Source of the DNA: SBAX01 sp964646605
GTDB lineage: Bacteria > Planctomycetota > Phycisphaerae > UBA1845
Direction: 5' to 3'
Length of the DNA stretch: 6,036 bases
NCBI GenBank assembly: GCA_964646605.1
Contig: CAZYEX010000067.1
Location: forward strand, 1 to 6,036
The stretch's first letter is position 1. Each line of letters starts with the position of its first letter. The notes under the pieces were generated by a model that saw nothing but the letters and a program-made list of their open reading frames with translations, ran no database searches and was not told the origin of the DNA. Of the stretch, positions 1 to 5,668 are shown in pieces. A program made the position numbers and the translations under genes.

Positions 1-1692
1 CAGCGCTAACGTGCGCGCGTAGATCCCGTCGGCGTACGGGACCCACTCGAAGGTCGACTGGATGTGGAAGGCGTCTCCGGTGGCCCAGTCGGCCTTGGCC
101 TCCCAAGTGTGGCCCAGGAGCGATTCGAGGACCTTCAGGCGCTCCGAGGGTTTCGGCGCCTCTTCGGTAGTGCGTGGGCGCGGCGCGGGGGGCCCCTTGG
201 AACGGAAGTGGTCCCACTCGTTCATCGGCTTGAGGCCTTCCGGGCCGGTCGCCTCCAACAGTATGTCATGGTACTTGTCGGGACCGTCGAATGCCCAGCG
301 CAGACCCATCTTGCGGCGACGGCCGGTCTGGTAGAGGTCGAAGACACCTTCCGCAGTTTCCCCCTCGAACGTGATCGTACCTTCGCTCACGCCTCGACCA
401 ATGCCGGGAATGTCGGGATCCAGGCTCAGCAGACAGACCTGCTTGCGACCCGGGTGCCAGTAGAAGACCTGCAACTCGCGCCACGGTTCGGGGACCACGC
501 TCGACCCCGACCCATCGGTCATCACTCGCACCGAGTGCCGGCCCGGGCCCCAGTGCCAGGTGTCGAACATGCTCGTCCCGCGCAGAGCCGTCTGCCGCCA
601 CTCGCCGCCTACCATGCGCGCGAAGCTCGCCATTGGGTTAGCGACCTCAGCGGACTCGGGCTTCTGCGCCGGCATTCGCCAAGGCCCGTCCCGGGTCACA
701 TTGACAAGAGACTTCCCATCGAAGCGAAACAAGCCGCCGGAGCAGCCGAACCAAAGCGTCCCGCCCTTGTCTTCAAACATGCTCTGCACATGGGTGCGGG
801 TCAGACCACTGGACTGTCCATACGCAGTGAACGACTTTCCGTCGTAGCGGCACGCACCGGCGCCAAGCGTGGAGAACCACATATCGCCCGCCTTGTCCTC
901 CAGCACCCCGAAGACACGATCGCCGCTCAGCCCCTCCTTCGTCGTGAAGTGCTCGAACGAGGTTCCATCGAAGCGGCTCACGCCGGCGCCATCGGTGCCC
1001 AGCCAGATGCGTCCACGGCGATCCGCGTAGATGCACCGCACGTTATCACCGGCCAGACCGTTTTTGGTCGTGTAGGTTGTGAACGACTTGCCGTCGTACT
1101 TACGCGCTCCTTCACCGTCCGTGCCGAACCAGATGTTGCCTTCCTGGTCCTCAACCATGCTCCAGACCACGTTCGGGTTGAAGCGGGAGACGGGGTTCTC
1201 GACTTCGGCACGGGGGATCGAAAACGGGACGAATGACGTGCCGTCGAAACGACAGACTCCAGCCTGCGTGCCGACCCAGATGACTCCGTCCCGGTCCCGC
1301 ATCATGCTCCAGACCTCGTTGTCGCAGAGGCCGATTGCCACGTCATAGTTAGTGAATGCGCCGTCTTTGTAGCGACTGACTCCGCCATCGGTGGCGAACC
1401 ACATGGCGCCGTCCTCGTCTTGCAGAATTCCGCGAACCGCCCTGCCGCCGAATCCTTGTTCCACACTGAGGTACTTCAGAGACTTGCCGTCGTATCGGCA
1501 CACACCGTCGCCATTGGTTCCGAACCAGAAATTGCCGTCCCGGTCCTGAAAGACCTTGCGTACATACTCGCTGATCTGCGCGGCCTGATCGTCTTGGACG
1601 GGCGGTCCGAACAGTTTCCCATCCTGCGTAGCGATGGAGGCTCGCGACGCGGCGATAAGGAAAAGAGCAACAACGGTTTGATGAAGTCGCAT
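1..1692 (-). CDS. Secreted Reg_prop beta-propeller protein with extra C-terminal domain (partial, 3' end beyond left edge)
   Basis: The frame is open from the ATG at 1690-1692 to base 1, giving 564 codons with no stop. Residues 1-21 look like a signal peptide (MRLHQTVVALFLIAASRASI). Seven repeats follow at about residues 50-69, 91-110, 132-151, 181-201, 223-243, 265-285 and 307-327. Their pattern is D-x-x-G-x-x-W-F-G-T-x-G-x-G-v-x-R-Y/F-D-G, typical of the two-component-regulator propeller (Reg_prop) family, and seven units suit one seven-bladed propeller. From about 352 a different region begins (ANPMASFARMVGGEWR, then WHWGPGRHSVRVMTDG), and a second similar unit may start near 518 (LKVLESLLGHTWE). 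I do not recognise this domain. No histidine kinase or regulator domain is visible before the edge. It probably acts in the periplasm or at the cell surface; ligand and role are unknown. The start is supported by the signal peptide and by a related start in the ORF at 3286-3498, not by a Shine-Dalgarno. It follows the PQQ-like gene by 110 bp. Confidence 0.88.
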   Translation of the reverse strand, partial: MRLHQTVVALFLIAASRASIATQDGKLFGPPVQDDQAAQISEYVRKVFQDRDGNFWFGTNGDGVCRYDGKSLKYLSVEQGFGGRAVRGILQDEDGAMWFATDGGVSRYKDGAFTNYDVAIGLCDNEVWSMMRDRDGVIWVGTQAGVCRFDGTSFVPFSIPRAEVENPVSRFNPNVVWSMVEDQEGNIWFGTDGEGARKYDGKSFTTYTTKNGLAGDNVRCIYADRRGRIWLGTDGAGVSRFDGTSFEHFTTKEGLSGDRVFGVLEDKAGDMWFSTLGAGACRYDGKSFTAYGQSSGLTRTHVQSMFEDKGGTLWFGCSGGLFRFDGKSLVNVTRDGPWRMPAQKPESAEVANPMASFARMVGGEWRQTALRGTSMFDTWHWGPGRHSVRVMTDGSGSSVVPEPWRELQVFYWHPGRKQVCLLSLDPDIPGIGRGVSEGTITFEGETAEGVFDLYQTGRRRKMGLRWAFDGPDKYHDILLEATGPEGLKPMNEWDHFRSKGPPAPRPRTTEEAPKPSERLKVLESLLGHTWEAKADWATGDAFHIQSTFEWVPYADGIYARTLAL

Positions 1693-1802
1693 GGTTCGGC
1701 GCGGTAGTTGGGATGACAAGGCCAGTCTCCGATTTCGGTAATCCGTTCTGGTCAACTCAGCCTGACCATGTGTTCCGGTGTTGGGATGGCTCATGGCCTC
1801 GA

Positions 1803-3155
1803 TCAAGGCGGTGCTCCGATCTGCATCCTTCCGCTGGTTCCATTCCCCAGATCCAACGCCAAAATCTCTTCATGGTCACGCACAAAGAGGCGCTGCCCTA
1901 CAATGGTCGGGTTCGACCAAATAGACTTCTTGAGCAAACGGAATTTGGATTTCAACTCAAAACCCTTCGCCGTTGCGATCCCAAGTGCGAGCGAGCCGTT
2001 GTCCAGGATGATCAACTTTCCGTCGGCAGAGACGAGGTTTGCCATGCCGAATCCGGGCGCCTGCCATGCGATTTTTCCCGTGGCCGCCTCGATGGCCGTC
2101 ATCAAGAATTCGTCGTCTTCGCCGCTGCAGGCAATAATGAGGTTTCCTGAGCGTACCGCGTTGGTATAGCCGACGCGCACTTCTTTCGTGCTCCAAAGTT
2201 CCTCGACGTTGACTTTGCCGTCCTTGCGGCTGAGTTTCAGGCCGCGCGATCCCCGATCGTCGGAGGTAATGGGGGAACTGAAGAACAAGATTCCGTCGTC
2301 TCCCCATAGCGGCGTCATAACATTGCTCTGGAAGGGATACCGCCATTCGATTTCTCCGGTCGCAGGGTCCATCGCCACAACTTCGGCGCCGGTAAGCAGA
2401 ACCATCTCATCTTTGCCGTCCACGCGAATGACGATGGCCGAGGAATGGGTTCCGGCGAAGTCGTGCTTCTTCCACAGCACCTCGCCGCTGGCCGGGCTAA
2501 ACGCCATCACCCCCACGCCTGGACCGCCAACGGGGAGGATCAAGCCGTTCTTGTAGATGAGGGGACTCGATGCAAAGCCGAATCCCGGCATCCTGGCACC
2601 GTATTCGGCCAGCACGTCATGCGACCACACCGGCTTGCCCGTTTTCTGGTCAAGGCAATGCAAGTTCCCGGTGGCGCCGAAGGCATACACCTTTCCCTCG
2701 TGAACCAGCGGCGTCGCATTGGGCCCTCTGATGTTTTCCTCTCCGATGGTTCCAACCGGTAACGGGGCGGCGGCATACCTGTACTCCCAAATGGTCCTTC
2801 CGGTGTGGGCATCGAGAGCGAGGACGACTTCTTCTTTCTTGGTGACTGCGACCGGACCCATGGGGTCTTCGATATTTCCCGCCTCGGGTTCGCGGTACAT
2901 GGCGTACAGGCGGTCATCGACGAAGGCGAGGGATGAATGGCCCGATCCAAACGTCCGACTCCAAATCTTTTTGGGTCCTCCTTCCGTCCAGACGGCCGCG
3001 AGGTCTTTGGCGTCAGCTACGAAATCACGATTTTTGCCGCCCCATTGCGGCCACTGCGCAGATGCCATCGGCGCAAGGGATGACAGTGCGAGCGCGATCC
3101 CCGTACAACTCGCGATTATCTTTCCCTTTTTATGGTTTATCGCACACCGCAACAT
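1803..3155 (-). CDS. Secreted PQQ-like beta-propeller repeat protein
   Basis: This encodes 450 residues. A hydrophobic segment at about residues 13-33, ending ASA-Q, looks like an export signal, so the mature protein would begin QWPQWGGKNRDF. Blade motifs of the form A-x-D-x-x-T-G-x-x-x-W recur at about residues 112-123 (VLALDAHTGRTIW), 166-177 (HCLDQKTGKPVW), 217-228, 260-271 (VAMDPATGEIEW) and 353-364. These are the PQQ/quinoprotein-type repeats also found in BamB-like propellers. The WPQW opening and the phrase GPKKIWS resemble the large family of secreted PQQ-binding-like propellers in Planctomycetota and Verrucomicrobiota, most without a known reaction; cofactor binding is not shown here. 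The frame continues upstream to an ATG at 3200, but I chose the ATG at 3153-3155. It is preceded by AAAGGA and leads straight into the signal sequence. It may be co-transcribed with the Reg_prop gene downstream. Confidence 0.9.
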   Translation of the reverse strand: MLRCAINHKKGKIIASCTGIALALSSLAPMASAQWPQWGGKNRDFVADAKDLAAVWTEGGPKKIWSRTFGSGHSSLAFVDDRLYAMYREPEAGNIEDPMGPVAVTKKEEVVLALDAHTGRTIWEYRYAAAPLPVGTIGEENIRGPNATPLVHEGKVYAFGATGNLHCLDQKTGKPVWSHDVLAEYGARMPGFGFASSPLIYKNGLILPVGGPGVGVMAFSPASGEVLWKKHDFAGTHSSAIVIRVDGKDEMVLLTGAEVVAMDPATGEIEWRYPFQSNVMTPLWGDDGILFFSSPITSDDRGSRGLKLSRKDGKVNVEELWSTKEVRVGYTNAVRSGNLIIACSGEDDEFLMTAIEAATGKIAWQAPGFGMANLVSADGKLIILDNGSLALGIATAKGFELKSKFRLLKKSIWSNPTIVGQRLFVRDHEEILALDLGNGTSGRMQIGAPP

Positions 3156-3161
3156 ACAGAT

Positions 3162-3167
3162 TCCTTT
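3162..3167 (-). promoter_or_regulatory. Ribosome binding site deciding the PQQ-like gene start
   Basis: Read on the minus strand this is AAAGGA, six bases before the ATG at 3153-3155. No comparable site precedes the upstream in-frame ATG at 3200, so the shorter protein is preferred. Confidence 0.6.
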
Positions 3168-3234
3168 CGCGCCCCTTGATTCGCCATCCGTGGCATTCAC
3201 GCCGAGTCCTTGAATCCGACATTTCCGTCTGGGC

Positions 3235-3253
3235 CTTGCGTTTACGACGCAAG
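3235..3253. other. Perfect inverted repeat (7-bp arms, 5-base loop)
   Basis: CTTGCGT and ACGCAAG flank the loop TTACG. It lies after the stop of the truncated ORF and before the PQQ-like gene, both on the minus strand. It could be a terminator-like hairpin or a protein site, but neither strand has a T-run after it, so an intrinsic terminator is not supported. The rest of 3156-3285 holds no other feature I can name. Confidence 0.35.
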
Positions 3254-3285
3254 CGGGTGTACGAGGTACCGTACCGGGAAAGGCT

Positions 3286-3498
3286 CTAATTCAACATGTT
3301 TTCCCTGTAACAAGGCTTCGTGCTCGCAGCCTGCCACTCGCCGGATACCATGCGCGCGAAGCTCGCCATTGGGTCGGCGACCTCGGCGGGCGCGGGCTCC
3401 TGCACCGGCCCGGCGTCCGGGCTCTCGTCCTGCCGGGCGGTGCAGGCGAACAGTGCGGCGATGAGGGGTAGGGCGATGTAGGTGTGATGGAGTCGCAT
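3286..3498 (-). pseudogene. Truncated lipoprotein-like paralogue of the Reg_prop protein's C-terminal domain
   Basis: From the ATG at 3496-3498 this encodes 70 residues. It opens MRLHHTYIALPLIAALFAC, a lipoprotein-type signal with a plausible lipobox (LFAC), followed by a proline- and acid-rich linker. It then has ADPMASFARMVSGEWQ, nearly the same as residues 351-366 of the Reg_prop protein at 1-1692. In that protein the domain continues for well over 100 residues. Here the similarity stops at about base 3331, and 14 unrelated residues lead to a TAG. I infer a standalone lipoprotein version of the domain, lacking the propeller, whose body was lost by deletion or rearrangement. The frame extends upstream to 3570 through a 21-bp tandem repeat, but the conserved MRLH start is preferred. 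A purine-rich GAGGAAGGAAGG at 3514-3525 lies about 15 bases before it. A functional small lipoprotein cannot be excluded. Confidence 0.6.
3346..3374. repeat. 29-bp exact direct repeat, copy 2 (copy 1 at 610-638)
   Basis: Bases 3346-3374 are identical to 610-638, and similarity continues at a lower level over about 590-690 and 3331-3410. Both copies code for the same PMASFARMV segment on the minus strand, so this is a trace of gene duplication and not a mobile element end. Confidence 0.85.
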
Positions 3499-3541
3499 GG
3501 TTCGGCGCGGTAGCCTTCCTTCCTCGATGCCGCTCTTCCTC

Positions 3542-3583
3542 TTCTTCATGGTTGTTGTCGCTTTCTTCATGGTTGTTGTCGCT
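3542..3583. repeat. 21-bp perfect tandem duplication
   Basis: The 21-base unit at 3542-3562 is repeated exactly at 3563-3583. Read on the minus strand each unit contains ATGAAGAA, so it doubles a potential start (MKKATTT then MKK) upstream of the truncated lipoprotein ORF. It probably arose by replication slippage. Confidence 0.85.
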
Positions 3584-3656
3584 CGCCCGTCACTTGAGTA
3601 TCGCTTTTCAGCACTTGGTACGCCGTGGTCTCCGGTCTCCCGTTCGGGCGGGTTTG

Positions 3657-3674
3657 CAGGGGCGGTAGCCCCTG
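3657..3674. other. Perfect GC-rich hairpin (7-bp arms, GGTA loop) upstream of the HNH gene
   Basis: CAGGGGC and GCCCCTG are perfectly paired around GGTA. It ends 14 bases before the -10-like TATACT at 3689 and occupies the -35 region. No T-tract follows on either strand. It could be an operator for the plus-strand unit, or an insulating hairpin between the divergent genes. The rest of 3584-3656 shows nothing I can support. Confidence 0.4.
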
Positions 3675-3688
3675 AGTCAGCAGTGCGA

Positions 3689-3694
3689 TATACT
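3689..3694 (+). promoter_or_regulatory. -10-like hexamer for the HNH unit, possible leaderless mRNA
   Basis: TATACT matches five of six bases of TATAAT and lies seven bases before the ATG at 3702. Transcription starting about seven bases downstream would begin at or next to the start codon. There is no Shine-Dalgarno before this ATG, which fits a leaderless transcript. It is flanked by GCAGT and ACTGC, an imperfectly placed 5-bp inverted repeat. No good -35 is visible at 17 bases. Confidence 0.35.
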
Positions 3695-3701
3695 GCCTTC
3701 G

Positions 3702-4391
3702 ATGGCGATTGCTGACAAGGACATCAAGCTACTTTGGGGGCGAGCTGCCGGGCGTTGTTCCGCGCCCGGATGCAAGCTCGACCTGACTCCTTTGCTGGAG
3801 AAGAGCGGTTCCGTGATCCTAGGCGAGATGGCACATGTCATAGGTCGCAAGCCGGGCGCTGCCCGCAGCGATTTGACCGCTGGCGCGGATGACACATACG
3901 AGAATAGGATTCTGCTGTGCCCAAACCACCACACGATGGTGGACAAGGCTGCTGCAGACTACCCGACTGACCTTTTGCACAGGTGGAAAGCGGATTGGGA
4001 AGCCCAGGTCGCGGGGATTGCAGTACAGATAAAGACACGCGCCGACCTGTTTCGGGAGGTCGCTACTCGCCTCACTGCGAACCACGCAGCGTTCCAGGAA
4101 TGGGGCCCATATTCGGACCGGGCCGCTGCATCTCCACAGAGCAGTCCGGCCGCCGCGATTTGGCAACTCCGTCGTTTGAGCGTCATTGTCCCCAACAATC
4201 GCGCTATAGTCGCCCTATTGCGGACCAATGCGGCGTTGCTTTCCGGCCCCGAGTGGACATTAGCCTCCAGGTTTATCGAGCACGCGGAGTTCTACGAATC
4301 CCATTGTGGTGACCCAAAGGATGCCACTGCATACTTGCCGTTTCCAAAGGAGTTTGCCGACATGATCCACACCGAGGTGCCGAATGGCTAA
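3702..4391 (+). CDS. HNH endonuclease with unassigned C-terminal region
   Basis: This encodes 229 residues. The N-terminal ~100 residues form an HNH nuclease domain of the family that opens LWGRAAGRCSAPGC. C19 and C24 pair with C73 and H76 as probable zinc ligands. The catalytic set appears complete: H45 in GEMAH, N68 in YEN and H77 in CPNHH, followed by D81. It is expected to cut DNA in the cytoplasm using a metal ion. Residues ~105-229 are probably helical, with the landmarks VPNNRAIVALLRTNAALL and FIEHAEFYESH. I do not recognise this part; it may be a sensing or partner-binding domain. This is the first gene of a three-gene plus-strand unit; its end overlaps the next gene by 8 bp, which suggests translational coupling. 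It has no Shine-Dalgarno. It could be a stand-alone HNH protein, but the tight coupling argues for a joint function with the next two genes. Confidence 0.88.
   Translation: MAIADKDIKLLWGRAAGRCSAPGCKLDLTPLLEKSGSVILGEMAHVIGRKPGAARSDLTAGADDTYENRILLCPNHHTMVDKAAADYPTDLLHRWKADWEAQVAGIAVQIKTRADLFREVATRLTANHAAFQEWGPYSDRAAASPQSSPAAAIWQLRRLSVIVPNNRAIVALLRTNAALLSGPEWTLASRFIEHAEFYESHCGDPKDATAYLPFPKEFADMIHTEVPNG
4374..4379 (+). promoter_or_regulatory. Ribosome binding site for the 142-residue protein
   Basis: GAGGTG lies inside the end of the HNH gene, four bases before the ATG at 4384. It supports that start and coupling of the two genes. Confidence 0.5.
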
Positions 4392-4812
4392 TGCTCGCGA
4401 CGTCCCTGATGACAGGAGCGTCACGGCGTTCATGACCGCGCTCGATGAACACGACAAGGTTGTGAGCGTTGCGCGGCAGCCGGGCACATATGTGTTAGAT
4501 GTTGCGTTGTCATCAGACAGCACGTTGGCCGTTTTCATGACCAACATCTACGTGGTGGGGGAGGCCGATGTCCAGGAAATCCTGACACAACATGCCGACG
4601 TTAACTGCGTGGTCACAATTTCGGCGTGGAACATGACCAGTGGGGCGGCGGTCGCCTACGGGCGGCAACGAGAGATCGGCGTGTTCAAATGGAACGAGTT
4701 CTTCGGCGCGATCAATTACCGAAAGTACTGGCTCTATGAAGAGATGCCGCTGGAAATCGATTCTGCGAAGGCTACTGCCGAGCGTAAGCGCCGGCGGAGG
4801 GTCTGGAACTGA
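4384..4812 (+). CDS. Unrecognised 142-residue protein between nuclease and nucleotidyltransferase
   Basis: I cannot assign this protein to a family. There is no signal peptide or membrane segment. Residues 36-58 (YVLDVALSSDSTLAVFMTN onward) and 73-81 (VNCVVTISA) read as beta strands, followed by W82-N83 and then YGRQREIGVFKWNEFFGAI at ~92-110. The order of strand, TxS, helix and GVFxWxEF loosely recalls the end of the Mrr-type restriction fold. No D...ExK catalytic set is evident, so that likeness is speculative and an inactive or unrelated fold is equally possible. The last ~24 residues are charged (ERKRRRRVWN) and are encoded where the gene overlaps the nucleotidyltransferase in another frame. 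It has a ribosome binding site and overlaps the HNH gene by 8 bp, so it is probably made together with it. It may be a regulator, adaptor or antitoxin-like partner; this is inference from position only. Confidence 0.75.
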   Translation: MANARDVPDDRSVTAFMTALDEHDKVVSVARQPGTYVLDVALSSDSTLAVFMTNIYVVGEADVQEILTQHADVNCVVTISAWNMTSGAAVAYGRQREIGVFKWNEFFGAINYRKYWLYEEMPLEIDSAKATAERKRRRRVWN

Positions 4813-5041
4813 GATTTGGTTGTTTGGGTCCGCCTGTTCCGAAGGTGACCCACGCGACATGGACATTCTAATCGTGTATTACCCCACTACTCTCCCCGTC
4901 AGCAATGCAATCGACTTCCGCACAAGGCTTGCTGAGGCTATCTTCGCGGCCACCCGTCGACCTGCGGATATTCTTCTGCTGAGCCAAGATGAAGTCATAC
5001 AGACTGGATTTCTGCAGCGAGTTGATGCGATCAGGATTTAG
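4736..5041 (+). CDS. Small Pol-beta-type nucleotidyltransferase (MNT-like)
   Basis: From the ATG at 4736 this encodes 101 residues, a usual size for a minimal nucleotidyltransferase domain. The core motif is at residues 28-48, WLFGSACSEGDPRDMDILIV: G31-S32 and the metal-binding D41 and D43. The third acidic residue is D78 in PADILLLS. The catalytic set is therefore complete, and nucleotidyl transfer (for example AMP) to a protein or RNA is expected. There is no C-terminal domain of the CD-NTase kind, so it is not a typical CBASS cyclase. Minimal MNT proteins often act as antitoxins that AMPylate HEPN toxins; no HEPN partner (RxxxxH motif) is seen here. It overlaps the preceding gene by 77 bp in a different frame. 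The start is uncertain: no strong ribosome binding site precedes it, but the family-like sequence clearly begins before the end of the neighbour (ILRRLLPSV). Confidence 0.82.
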   Translation: MKRCRWKSILRRLLPSVSAGGGSGTEIWLFGSACSEGDPRDMDILIVYYPTTLPVSNAIDFRTRLAEAIFAATRRPADILLLSQDEVIQTGFLQRVDAIRI

Positions 5042-5086
5042 CCACGCCTACCGGCGAATTTCGCTTCACAGGTGGCAACACACCTT

Positions 5087-5101
5087 GACCCCTCCGGGGT
5101 C
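5087..5101. terminator. Perfect hairpin between convergent genes, possible terminator
   Basis: GACCCC and GGGGTC pair perfectly around TCC, 45 bases after the nucleotidyltransferase stop and 51 bases past the VOC gene stop on the other strand. The position suits a bidirectional terminator, but no T-run follows directly on either strand, so the role is uncertain. The rest of 5042-5152 contains short GC-rich palindromes and no recognisable gene. Confidence 0.4.
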
Positions 5102-5152
5102 TAAAACGCAAATGGCTTATCGCCGGCCAGGAAGCAGCCGGGCCGCGGCCGC

Positions 5153-5641
5153 TCACTTCTTCGGGGCGGGAACATGCTGATCGACAAGGATCGGGTTCCC
5201 GTCGGGATCGAGCAGCGTCAGGCTTGCGGGCCCCGTGCTCGACTCATCGGCCTTGGTCGCGAGCGTGAGCCCCTTGCTCACGAGCGTCCGCTGAATTTCG
5301 CGCACGTCGTCGAAGTCGGGGAGCGTTTTTTTGGAGCGATCCCAGCCGGGGTTGAAGGTCAGCGAGTTCTTCTCAAACATCCCCTGGAAGAGGCCGATGG
5401 TGGCGGTCTCGTTCTGGAGGACCAACCATTTCTTCGCCTCGTCGCCGCCGGACTTCCGGAATCCGAGCTTTTCGTAGAACGCTCTGGATGCGGCGATGTC
5501 CTTGACGGTCAGACTGACGGAAAAGTTGCCTAGCCTCAAGGGTGCATCTCCTTTTTTTTGATTGGCGCCGGCCTTCGCGGCGTACATCGACGCAGCTCCG
5601 CCGAGAAAACATGGGAATACGCATAAGACGCTTCGTGTCAT
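5153..5641 (-). CDS. VOC family protein (glyoxalase/bleomycin-resistance fold)
   Basis: This encodes 162 residues. Residues 37-156 form a single VOC module: LGNFSVSLTVKDIAASRAFYEKLGF (37-61), then WLVLQN, TIGLFQGMFEKNSLTFNPGW (81-100), the helix DDVREIQRTLVSKGL and the closing LLDPDGNPILVDQH (143-156). The first strand has SVSL where metal-dependent members often carry His, so enzymatic glyoxalase activity is doubtful; binding or resistance roles are alternatives. An N-terminal ~26-residue hydrophobic stretch (MTRSVLCVFPCFLGGAASMYA) could be a signal peptide, unusual for a VOC protein. I chose the ATG at 5639-5641 because GGAG (5648-5651) lies six bases upstream; the frame also runs up to a TTG at 5674, inside the attC core. 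It begins about 28 bases after the attC-like site, the layout of an integron cassette gene. Confidence 0.88.
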   Translation of the reverse strand: MTRSVLCVFPCFLGGAASMYAAKAGANQKKGDAPLRLGNFSVSLTVKDIAASRAFYEKLGFRKSGGDEAKKWLVLQNETATIGLFQGMFEKNSLTFNPGWDRSKKTLPDFDDVREIQRTLVSKGLTLATKADESSTGPASLTLLDPDGNPILVDQHVPAPKK

Positions 5642-5647
5642 GGGTTT

Positions 5648-5651
5648 CTCC
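5648..5651 (-). promoter_or_regulatory. Ribosome binding site deciding the VOC gene start
   Basis: GGAG on the minus strand is six bases before the ATG at 5639-5641. It argues for this start over the upstream in-frame TTG at 5672-5674. Confidence 0.6.
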
Positions 5652-5668
5652 AAATTCGACCGCTTTGT

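Noticed and set aside
64..1236. 390-codon open frame on the plus strand
   Set aside because: It lies opposite the Reg_prop gene, whose minus-strand reading shows seven clear repeats and a signal peptide; the plus reading has no recognisable motif and is a high-GC antisense shadow.
1707..1786. Two GTTGGGA sequences (1707-1713 and 1780-1786) resembling an attC core
   Set aside because: The last base does not fit GTTRRRY, both face the same way, and no RYYYAAC partner or pairing arms are nearby.
4640..4735. Upstream extension of the nucleotidyltransferase to an ATG at 4640
   Set aside because: The extra 32 residues are low-complexity, unlike the family, and overlap conserved-looking parts of the neighbour in another frame.
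4384..4812. HEPN toxin partner for the MNT-type protein
   Set aside because: The 142-residue protein has no RxxxxH motif and looks strand-rich, not all-helical as HEPN proteins are.
3702..5041. CBASS interpretation (nucleotide cyclase plus HNH effector)
   Set aside because: The nucleotidyltransferase is a ~100-residue minimal domain without the CD-NTase C-terminal part, and the HNH protein shows no recognisable SAVED domain.
5099..5109. GCGTTTTAGAC on the minus strand, similar to a GCGTTAGAC-like attC end
   Set aside because: It has two extra T bases, no matching RYYYAAC core after the VOC stop and no paired inner arms.
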